From: Bemisia tabaci
Lineage: Eukaryota; Arthropoda; Insecta; Hemiptera; Aleyrodidae
Length of the DNA stretch: 64,000 nucleotides
Assembly: GCF_918797505.1 (NCBI RefSeq)
Contig: NC_092801.1
Location: 14,012,001 to 14,076,000 of the forward strand
Direction: 5' to 3'
Shown here: piece after piece, positions 55,809 through 64,000 of the stretch
Numbering within the stretch: the first letter of the stretch is position 1
Layout of the letters: the number at the start of each line of letters is the position of its first letter
The notes under the pieces: model-generated
Told to the model about the DNA's origin: nothing
Seen by the model: only the letters and a program-made list of their open reading frames with translations
Database searches by the model: none
Position numbers and translations under genes: made by a program

Positions 55809-56608
55809 GCGAACTGTTTGAAACTGTAACTGTAACTGTAAATATCCAATAAAAATTTTTGATTCGTCAAACTGAACATTGCAATATCCATTCCAAGCGC
55901 ACACTAGTACAAAATTTGAAATTACCGAATCAGACCCTAATCTACAGTATCAGATACCAGGCCCATACTGTAAGATACGGTCTTCCGAAGCCGAAAATTT
56001 TACAAGTCCGAAATCTCGAAAACCAAAACTCGTATCAAAATTCGGTCCGTACAGTTTTCCGATCTTCAATAGCGTAAAAGAATCGCATCGGTCCGCGCCG
56101 GATCGGACGAGGGTGATTTTCCGAAAAATTATCAATTTTCCCGAATCAGACCCTAATCTACAGTATCAGATACCGACACATACTGCAAGATACGGTCTCT
56201 CGAAACTTAAAAATTTTTACAAGTCTGAAAATCCGAATTTATTGCACAATCTGGCAACACTGTACGGAGAAATCAACTAATTTCTCGCCCCATCTGGCAA
56301 CACTGTAAAATGCAATGTTGGAAAATTTCACCAATAAATAAATCATTTATTTACATGCACCACGCGGCAACGCTGCTGCGCCATCTTGAAAAGTACACCA
56401 TTGCATAACCCGAAAAATGAAGGGGCATTATTACACCATTGCATAACCCGCATATTGAAGGGGCAACATGCAATACTTTCTTTTTACAGCGTTGCCACAT
56501 TGAACAATAATCCCTATACAACGCTGTAATTTAATTCATATTTTTCGGCACAATCATGCAACGCTGTTGGATAATTTACTGTTCTAAAATCCCCATTTTT
56601 ACCCTACT
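55790..56608 (-). repeat. Right Polinton terminal inverted repeat
   Basis: Reverse complement of the left repeat, from 'tgcgttttctaaacgcgaac' inside to 'accctact' outside. It lacks the about 170 bp internal duplication of the left copy. Over most of the outer 400 bp, differences from the left copy are rare. Confidence 0.9.
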
Positions 56609-57140
56609 ACCTTGTAATTTTCTCGGAGTGAGAAAGGCGATAAAACCTTTTTTCGGTAGTATAATGAGGTCACCAGTAAAAATACTGCATTACAGTATTC
56701 CAGACAGTTCACATCAAGGTGGAAAATCGTCCGAGGGCACGCAGCGAAAAATTTGAGAATTACCGGGTGCAGTATTTTGGGGAACGGGCCTGTGGAGGGA
56801 ATGCACTGTACGTGCAATCGATCCACAGGGCGTGGGCTCTACGCACCACTTCTCTCTGATTTGGTGCGTTGACTCCACGACCGGTAGATTCGAAGCATCA
56901 GCTTTAGAAGGGGGTGAGTGTGTAGAGCCCACGCACTGTGGAGTGATCGCACCGTTACCCAGCGGTTTCTTCCGAAGTCTGATTGAGTTCGGTAGGATTG
57001 GACTGTATATATTCTTGATACGGAACAAAAATACCTGCCTGTTGACTTGGGGTTGCCCCCGGGTCGTTAGACCACCTTTCTTGCCGGACGTTGGCGCGAG
57101 TCCTAATGCAATGTGACGGAGGGGAGGGGGTGGCACATCC
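56609..57140. other. No gene; small inverted repeat
   Basis: 'gggcgtgggctctac' (about 56827) pairs with 'gtagagcccacgcact' (about 56921). Otherwise unrecognised. Confidence 0.45.
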
Positions 57141-57144
57141 ACTC

Positions 57145-57600
57145 TCAATTATCCACGTAAGTGCGGCACGCGCGAGGGCTAACTGCGAACGTATATACGT
57201 AACCCCGCTTGGCTAATTCAATCTTAATCTGAGGGCTCTTTAACTCGTATAAATTTGTGATGTGACCGTCGTCACTGTAAACGATTTCCTTTAGGGTAGG
57301 ATTCTTGGCACGGGTGTCACGGTTGTAATCTTCCACGCTTTTATACCGTTCGCTAAGGATATTCAACCGACAGGGGGTCGAGCGGTCAAAGAATCCGGGT
57401 TTTCTGTTCTCGATACACTCTACAAGTTTATGCCGGGAATGGGCTTCAGCAAGTCGAGAACTTCGGAGATCTTCACCTCAGTGTCCCTAACTAAGACGTT
57501 CTCTTCCTCTAAGAGTGGTACGACCGTGGCAAATTTGACGTCGACAACCCGACCATGCGCTAAAAGGGTGAAGGTGTGCATTCACATGCAACTCGGCACA
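57145..57600 (-). pseudogene. Broken gene of unknown family
   Basis: On the minus strand a protein-like reading runs from about 57575 to 57150 in two pieces. The first piece (with VPLLEEENVLVRDTEVKISE) ends in a stop at about 57430. A single-base shift there leads into CIENRKPGFFDRSTPCRLNI, then ERYKSVEDYNRDTRA and the end TFAVSPRACRTYVDN. Residue usage looks like real former coding sequence. The family is not recognised, and no start is visible. Neighbouring Polinton debris suggests it could be virus- or transposon-derived, but there is no direct evidence. Confidence 0.5.
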
Positions 57601-57604
57601 GTTC

Positions 57605-58395
57605 GGTCAACAAAGCGTGTGTATTCTGAGTTAATTTAAGAATATTGCTGGGTCAAGCTGCCCGAATTCTGGGTCTAGATTCAAATTACTAAGAGGTAAA
57701 AAGAAGAGGGGAACCAAAAAAAAATTAAAATTTATTTTACACAAATAAACACACGACGATTCTCGTAGCTTGGCTAAGGGTGTGGGTTCAAGAAGATAAT
57801 TTTTTGAAAGCAAAAAAAGTTGAACAGTACAATGAACAAGGGAAAGTTCAGTATGAGTTTTTGCGCACCGGGTTTAAGCCAACGGTTAATACGGCGTGAA
57901 ATTGCGCAACGGCACGATTATTTCCTTGCAGTATGCGCGGAAGGGGGGGGAGGGGTTGCGATCACACGATTTATGGGATGTTCCTTTCTTTTAGGTCCTT
58001 AAGTAACTCATGGTGAGATTGAAATTATGAGAATTTCAGAAATAATCAATAAGCACTTTCCCGAGAGACAAATGAGCAATAAATTTCAAAAAGAAGACCA
58101 ATTAAATAATCAGCTACACTTTAGATTAAGGAACCTAAAAGAAAATACAATTGAAAAAAGAAAGAAAGAGAAAAAAAATGGCTAACAAACATAGGAAAAT
58201 AAGACTTGACGGGTACTTGAAACCTGAAAAAAATTTGAAAATGCGAAAAAATTGAGAATGAGAGATTTTTTTTTCTAATATTTTATTGAAAACTATCACA
58301 TAGGATATTACATTCATTGCTTCTACTAGTAATTACAAAGGAAAAAAAAAATTAACAACAGAGTAGTTAATTATGCTACTATTATTAAGACCGAA
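57605..58395. other. No feature recognised
   Basis: AT-rich DNA between the broken gene and the GC-rich block, without supported genes. Confidence 0.4.
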
Positions 58396-58399
58396 GTCT

Positions 58400-58710
58400 C
58401 ACAGAAATAACTCTTGAAGCCCACCCCCACCCCGCGGACGCAGCCCACCACGCGCGAGGTAAGATACGAGCCCAGACCTCGTGCAGCCAGGAACCCCCCA
58501 CCCCCAGAGCCCAGACAACAGCCGGCCGTTCTCGAGAACTACTTTTGCTCGGCAGGTATCACTCCTCTCAAACTCACCTGCACTGACTTTCAACAGGCAA
58601 AGGGAGGAGAAGCCCCCAACCGACGGGAGGGGCACCGCACCCGCACGCGACGAGCCACCCCCCGAACGAGGGCAGGCAACAAGAGCCAATGTCTCTTAGT
58701 ACAAACCAAG
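58400..58710. repeat. GC-rich unidentified block
   Basis: C/G-rich compared with the AT-rich neighbours ('gcccaccacgcgcgaggtaa', 'cccccaccccc'). Frames are open on both strands, as expected from composition. It may be the 5' untranslated part of a retroelement. No motif proves it. Confidence 0.35.
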
Positions 58711-58924
58711 TAAAAGAGATTTTAAAAAAACATTAATACAAAGGAAATTAGTGGTTGGGCTATGAAATTTAGGGGAACATTCTGCTTGGGCTGCGAGAAA
58801 GGGAAAGTAGTTGGCTCAATGGAGATTCAATAGGAATGTCCAACTACCCGGCCTAGCCACCACCATTTGCAACAGGGGTGGAAAACTCACGAAATGATAA
58901 AAGGGGGCAACTATGAAACAAAAC

Positions 58925-59470
58925 TCAAACAAAAAGAAACAAACGGGAGGGGGCGTGTCCACCAGGTCGTAATTTAGGGAAAAACGGGGCTACGACCAGC
59001 CCCAAGTAAGGTTTTTGGGGAAGGGGGTGGCAAGGGATGAGAAAATTTGCAATGGGCTTACCCAGACGCGGCACTTCGTTCGGGGAAACGATCAGCGCTG
59101 TCGCATTGCTCCGGGCGCAGCCGGGTGTTCGGCCAATGCGAAAGGTATTTGGAAAAGCGCCGGAAGCAACATGACAGTCCTCACTTCCGGCCGCTGATGT
59201 CATATTGGCCGAGGCCCGTCCGTGCATGTGCAAACCCGCTTCTTTTCCGCTGAGCACGGTCTGCTCCTCCTCGGCGACTAATCCATGTAACCCAGAATCT
59301 TCGAGGATTCCCACGGTGTTTTGTCTCCGAGGAAAAACACACCGAATCCAGCGTCCAGGTCCGTAATCCGCGCGTTCCCGACCACTGCCAGGGGTACTCA
59401 TTTCAACGCATTTAGGGGGATTGAATTTGAGGCGGGTGGGTTTTTTGGGGTTGAGGGCTCGCTAGCGCTT
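58925..59470 (-). other. GC-rich block with a 158-codon open frame of unknown nature
   Basis: The minus-strand frame 59401-58925 starts MSTPGSGRERADYGPGRWIR and has no recognisable domain. The composition changes sharply at about 59470, where the polymerase pseudogene starts. I lean towards non-coding repeat sequence with a chance open frame. Confidence 0.3.
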
Positions 59471-59477
59471 GCCCTCA

Positions 59478-61115
59478 TTGCATCTTTATCTGCAAGAAGT
59501 GTTTACACATAAGTACTCGATGGACGCTTTAAATCAATACAAGGTTCTTTGCTTGGCCTTGAGTAAAGACGCCTTCATATGTACTTTCCTAGACAAAGAC
59601 TATCTAGAATTCGGGAATCATCGTAAGCAAATTGAACATTATAACATAATTTACGCGGATTTTGAATCATACGTAGAAGAGATTCATGTTGGTTCAACGC
59701 ATTCAACGTCTGCATATTCCCACCATAAACCCATGTCGCACGCCTACCTGTTCGTGACGGAGGATTCCGTTTTTCAAATGGCCCGACCAAAGCTTTACCT
59801 TGGCGAGCAGGCCCATATCAAATTCCTCGAGGAGATCATCGATCTCGCAGAGAGGGTCACAAAATGCTACAACGATAAAGAGACCGGAATTAAAATGACA
59901 GAAGCAGATCAGGTCTCTTTCGAAGCCGCAGATAAATGCGGTCATTGTAGTTTAGATTTCTCACTGCCCGGCATCGTAAAAGTCAGATATCATAATCATC
60001 AAAAGACAAAAAAGGAGTCGAACTATCGCAAGGCTGTATGTTCCAATTGTAACTTAGTATTCACACACGAATAGTGTGTAAAAGTCACCCTCCATAACGG
60101 ATCGAGATACGATTTTTACGACGTAATGCCAGCTCTAATCAAGTTTCCTCACCGTTTGGACATAATACCGCACACGGAACAGAACTACGTCAGTGTGACT
60201 GTCCATGTGGGAAAAAGGTTCACGGTCAAGTTTATCGATTCCTTCCGCTTCCTGCCTGCATCGTTGGATAAACTGGCGCAAACGATACCGCGCGATTCGT
60301 TCGTGCGGACAAGGAAGCTGTGTCGCACGCAGGAGGAATTCGAGATGGTTCGTCGAAAAGCTCCCTTTCCGTACGGTTATATTAACAGTCTGGGGAAAAT
60401 GAACGAGAGGAGTCCACTACTGCAAGAGGCGTTCTTCAATAGGCTGAGTCAAACACACATTCACGAAGAGGGACATGGACGGTTCCTTCAAGTGTGGCAA
60501 GTTTTCCGTTCCGCTAATCTTCGCGAGTATTCCAATTTCTACTTGCAACTCGACGTGTTCCTCCTCAGTGACGTATTCAAGGAATTCCGCCAATTCGGGA
60601 TGAAACACTACGGATTGGACTGTGCGAATTACCTGACCCTACCCGGTTTCGCGCTTGACGCCTTTTTCGAAAATGAGTAAAATAAAGATCCAACTTTTCA
60701 AGGACATGGATATGGTGTTTATGATTATGAGCGCGATCCGAGACGGTATAACAAAGGTGGTAAACGTCACGTTGTGGCCAACAATCCGCTGGTGCCGGAG
60801 CAAGTTGGTCAACAAATACCACTGACATACACCCAATATCTCGATATAACGACACTGTACGCACACACCATTAGCAAACCTCTACCATATGATTACTACA
60901 GTTGGGCCCCCAAAGCACAGCAATTATCGGATCTGGCGCAGACTTTTCCGAATCTACCCGACGACGCTCCTTGCGGCTACGTCCTCGACGTTGATTTATT
61001 CTATCCGGAACACCTCCACGATCTGCACAAAAATCTCCCGTTCTTGTGTAGAAATGAAGCACCACCGACTGGAGCGGCAAGAGCACCGAAACTGTTGTTA
61101 GCTCTTTCAGCTAAA
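59478..61115 (+). pseudogene. POLB: Second Polinton DNA polymerase, truncated and broken
   Basis: It parallels the polymerase at 45980-47630 throughout, with clearly diverged codons and residues. Preserved are the finger start (ICKKCL), exonuclease YADFESYVEEIH, the CGHC...C-x2-CN cysteine set with RYHNHQ replacing RDHDH, HNGSRYDF, YLQLDVFLLSDVFKEF, and palm motif A as YLDITTLYAHTI. Lesions are a stop at 60072-60074 (the lysine codon of the intact gene is TAG) and a frame change at about 60668 that is undone at about 60760. The similarity stops at about 61110, before motifs B and C. Both ends are truncated. It represents an older, different Polinton lineage. Confidence 0.93.
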
Positions 61116-61119
61116 TTTT

Positions 61120-61420
61120 AGGCAATTTTGAGATAAATTACAGTAAGATAAAAAATACCAAAAACTTACAACAGAATGTTGTGACCTAACCACGGAGGTC
61201 CAACTTTAAATTTTCTTGAAACGAAACTGTTACAGCTGTTAGATAAATGCTATCGTGGTAACGGAGGACGGCAAATTGCAAGCCATTCATGAAAATAAGC
61301 CAACTTATTTTAATCTCAGCAGGTGATAAATATCATGAATGATATCATAATCCAAAATTGAGAAAACTATAGTGATTTAATATTTTGGACATGATCGTCC
61401 ACAATTCCGTTTAGACACAT
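61120..61420. other. No feature recognised
   Basis: AT-rich spacer between the polymerase pseudogene and the MULE region. Confidence 0.4.
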
Positions 61421-61570
61421 CTTTTTTGGAACATATTTTTTGTAGGACATTCTTCCTAATAGGACATTTTTTAATCATGGAAATTCTTTTTGGGACATTC
61501 CTTTAATTGGACATTTTAACTAGGACATTATTCTTATTGGATATTTCCTACTGGACATTTCCACTGAGCA
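61420..61570 (+). repeat. 'ggacatt' interspersed array, left
   Basis: About eight copies of '(a/t)ggacatt(t/c)' spaced every 15-25 bp between 61430 and 61562, ending next to 'cccgagtcaggtggtgtcaa'. A matching array on the same strand lies at 63650-63815. Confidence 0.75.
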
Positions 61571-62212
61571 CCAGCCCGAGTCAGGTGGTGTCAAGTAAAA
61601 CCGAACCAAAATTTTCACCGTATTTTTGCAAAATTGTTTACAAAATTCTCAATTTTGACCTAATTTAAGTCCGGTGGTGTGGAATGACCAAATCTGACCC
61701 AATTCGAGTGGTACGGAGTGACCCAACTATCGATCTTTGATACATCAATATCGATATTCGATCCATCGATTTGAATCTAACTATCAATCTTTGAGCTATC
61801 AAAATATAAAGTAATCTAATTGTAAGTGCAGTGGTTTCGAGTAACCTGACCCGAGTTTGGTGGTATCGAGTGACCTAATCGTCCTTGGGTTTGAAGTGCT
61901 GCTGCAGTTTGTACGAGCTCCGTCCGACAAAATATTTGGCAGAACGTCTAACTAGGACTAGTGCTTTGAATATATGAAACATTTAGCAAAATCCAAGTGG
62001 GGCCGGAAAAAGCCCTTGACGCAACTCCTCCTTTGGTGTAGTGTTCGTTTTTTACAGAATTTTTTATGTCAGTTACTTCAAAATGGACGCAATTGACATT
62101 TTATCTTCGGAGGAGATGAGCTGGAATAAAGTAAAAGGGATGATTCTTTTGCACAATGATACATGAACCATTATCATTTTAAAAATCCAAAAAACGCATC
62201 ATTTTATCGGCG

Positions 62213-63565
62213 GTGCGCGGGAGGAAAGTATGTAATGCACGCTGTATCACAAACGCCAATTTGGAAGAAATTACCATAAAGAAAAGTGGCAAAAGGAAAC
62301 ATACTCATGAACCGGATCATGTTGCTGCTGACGTTAGGAAGGTGGTGAATACCGTGAAAAGGAGGGCTAGAGAGTCGCCTAATGAACCCCCATTAAACAA
62401 AGGAATGGATGTAGTTGGTGCAGTGGAGGATGACGATGTTCTACTGATGATGCCTGACCGGAACTTTCTGCGGCGCATAATGAATACCACGCAGAACGAA
62501 CAACGCCCGCCAGTTCATGCCTCCCTAGAAGACGTCACTATTTCACCACCGTATAATGCTACTAAAAATAACCAGTTGTTAATATTTTTGGACTCCGAAG
62601 ATACTTTGCCCGACAACAGATTTCTCATTTACACAACGCAGGCCAATTTAAGAATTTTGTCAGTTTCAAGACTAATGTACGGAGACGGTACATTTAAAAC
62701 TGTACCGCAACAATTTATGCAGTTATACACAATTCACGGTGCGTTTCAGGACCATGTATTTCCTCTTGTTTACGTCCACATGCAAAAGAAAACGGAGGCG
62801 TCCTACACTAGCACGCTTCAAAAGTTGTAGGATTGCAGAGGAACTTGAGATTGTCTTAGCACCAGAACACATCTGAACCGATTTTGAGGCCGCCGCCATT
62901 AGCACTTTTCGAACAGCCTTCCCTAATGCAACACAACACAGCTGCCTCTTTCATCGGACTCAAGCGATTTGGCGGAACGTCGTGAATAAAGAGCTTCGCG
63001 AACCATATCTGGATAGAGAAAATCCAGAACAGAGGAGACAGATCCAGCAAATCTTTGGATTGCCTTTTGTCCGTCTTGATGATTTGAAAGAGGTGTTCGA
63101 TGCGATTGTCGCTGAAAAAGAAGATAAAGACTAACTACAGCTTGCGACGAACCTTGAAAACACGTACGTACGAGGTCATCCGGCGCGAGGTAGGAGACGG
63201 GCAAGACCTCCTCTCTTCTCGCCCCTGTTTTGGAATGTCTACCAGTCAATTCTCAACCGCATGCACTGTACAACGAACCCTGCGCAGGGCTTTCACAGCA
63301 TCCTACAGAGGATCATAATTGCTCATCATATTAACATTTGGCGCTTTCTTGATTACAATAAGGATATCCAGTATGACGTCGAGCGGCTGATACTATAAAT
63401 CCGAGGCGGTCACACACAGATCGAATATCCAGTCAATCGCCGTCATGTTACCAATCTGCCTTGGATTGAAAATATTGACGGAAACTATGAACAATATAAA
63501 AATGAAGAGACAATGGATAAGTACCTTCGAGGCCATCTGCGATCGACTAAAGAAGCCCACCACTG
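62213..63565 (+). pseudogene. MULE transposase (FLYWCH finger plus transposase domain), broken
   Basis: The first part (62213-62830) starts after a damaged FLYWCH-type finger (CNARCITN, then KRKHTHEPDH) and reaches the MULE core YGDGTFKTVPQQFMQLYTIHG, then HVFPLVYVHMQKKTEASY. A stop at 62828-62830 and a frame change lead to a second stretch (about 62876-63135) with TDFEAAAISTFRTAFPNA and CLFHRTQAIWR, which are the second catalytic acid and the C/H motif of the family. Further decayed matches continue past 63400 (INIWRFLDYNKDIQYD; then NIDGNYEQYK). Several stops make it inactive. The polymerase-like debris upstream is unrelated. Confidence 0.85.
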
Positions 63566-63649
63566 AGGTCCCACCTGCCGATGATCCTTAAAGAGGTACC
63601 ACATTTTTAGCTTTTAACAATTATCGTGGACCGAAACAATATTAAGTAT

Positions 63650-63815
63650 CTTTATTTGGACAAATTATTTTGGAAATTTTTTCAGTAGGACATAAAAGAA
63701 ATTGGACAATTTGTTCATTGGACATCGCAGTTCATGGACATTTTGCGTTGGACAAACAATTTTTTGGCATTTCATCGTGGACATTTTTGGTAATTGGACA
63801 TTTTGTATTGGACAA
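63650..63815 (+). repeat. 'ggacatt/ggacaatt' interspersed array, right
   Basis: About ten copies of 'ggaca(a/t)' words ('ttggacatcg', 'atggacatttt', 'gtggacatttttgg', 'attggacattttg'). They have the same orientation as the left array even though the neighbouring 'cacctgactcggg' motif is inverted. Confidence 0.75.
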
Positions 63816-63904
63816 TTCCACCTGTCACCCTCGGGTTAGGTTAGGTCACTCGACGCCACCTGACTCGGGTTAGGTTAGGTCACTTGACACCACCTGACTT
63901 GGGT

Positions 63905-64000
63905 TAGATCACAAATAAAAACCCTGTAAAAAACCTGTATGTAATACGGTAAAAGTCTAGTAAATGACACGAAAAAATCTTGTAAAAATACGAAAAAAAT
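63905..64000. other. No feature; window end
   Basis: Short words 'aaccctgtaaaaaacctgta' and 'ttgtaaaaatacg' recur. Nothing further is supported. Confidence 0.35.

Larger units (their letters stand above)
41807..56608. mobile_element. Maverick/Polinton (endogenous adintovirus-like) element, 14.8 kb
   Basis: A complete element by layout: inverted ends starting 'agtagggt' and ending 'accctact', and a gene set diagnostic of Polintons (family B polymerase, retroviral-type integrase, A32-type ATPase, adenain-like protease, major and minor capsid). Such elements replicate themselves by protein priming and are thought to form virions. The left arm carries two minus-strand accessory genes. Polymerase and two small genes run rightward, then four virion genes run leftward, then ATPase, acidic protein and integrase run rightward. 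The terminal repeats are highly similar, pointing to recent insertion. The expected 6 bp target duplication is absent (agtatt on the left, accttg on the right). Confidence 0.95.
61578..63905 (+). mobile_element. Mutator-like (MULE) element, decayed
   Basis: It contains the MULE transposase relic at 62213-63565. 'cccgagtcaggtggtgtcaa' near 61580 is mirrored by 'ttgacaccacctgactcggg' type sequence at 63842-63905 (two copies), giving inverted-end-like repeats. Extra 'ggtggt(g/a)tcgagtgac' words lie at 61665-61890. The exact borders and target duplication are not defined. Confidence 0.55.

Noticed and set aside
55950..56280. Open frames inside the right terminal repeat (also 18611-19144, 42467-42733)
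   Set aside because: The same frames recur in every copy of the terminal repeat because of its sub-repeat structure. There is no start, promoter or domain evidence.

Overview
The window is repeat-dense, non-bacterial nuclear DNA, almost certainly from an insect. It holds a mariner-type transposase relic, tRNA-derived SINE-like units, a non-LTR retrotransposon, TTAA-flanked (piggyBac-type) elements, a MULE transposase, many foldback elements, and one nearly complete Maverick/Polinton (endogenous adintovirus-like) element. The abundance of foldback and MITE families and of short 'taggtacct'-like words fits a hemipteran. Whitefly is my guess from memory of the MITE at 11080-11332, and it is not proven. 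I see no conserved host gene. One 500-N assembly gap lies at 28655-29154.

Layout. 0-10 kb: a dead mariner-like transposase, arms of foldback elements and a LINE 3' scrap. 10-18.3 kb: a nested stack. A foldback element is split by a 5.2 kb piggyBac-like insertion (12945-18137, TTAA duplication). That insertion carries a 1.3 kb foldback, a TTAA MITE that contains a SINE, and, at its right tip, a 5'-truncated LINE with a 14 bp target duplication. 18.3-19.9 kb: a solitary Polinton terminal repeat. 20-41.8 kb: further foldbacks (21.5, 25.4-27.2, 27.2-28.1, 33.5-36.1 kb), MITEs (24.2, 36.8, 38.1 kb), a diverged dispersed repeat pair (9.3/23.9 kb) and a 31 bp minisatellite.

41.8-56.6 kb is the centrepiece: a 14.8 kb Polinton with long terminal inverted repeats. 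Its genes are two small left-end accessory genes, a protein-primed family B DNA polymerase with an N-terminal zinc-finger array, two small conserved unknowns, major capsid, minor capsid (penton), adenain-type protease, a phospholipase A2-domain virion protein, an A32/FtsK-type packaging ATPase, an acidic protein and a retroviral-type integrase. Polymerase and integrase serve self-synthesising replication and integration. ATPase, protease, PLA2 protein and two capsid proteins form a virion module. Most transcription units share a TATA-like motif (TATAAATAGTA or TATAATAGTAT). The polymerase and acidic-protein genes carry frameshifts, so this copy is probably recently dead or contains assembly errors.

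56.6-64 kb: a broken unknown gene on the minus strand (57.1-57.6 kb), GC-rich unknown sequence, a second and more diverged Polinton polymerase pseudogene (59.5-61.1 kb), and a decayed MULE transposase (62.2-63.6 kb) between two 'ggacatt' repeat arrays.
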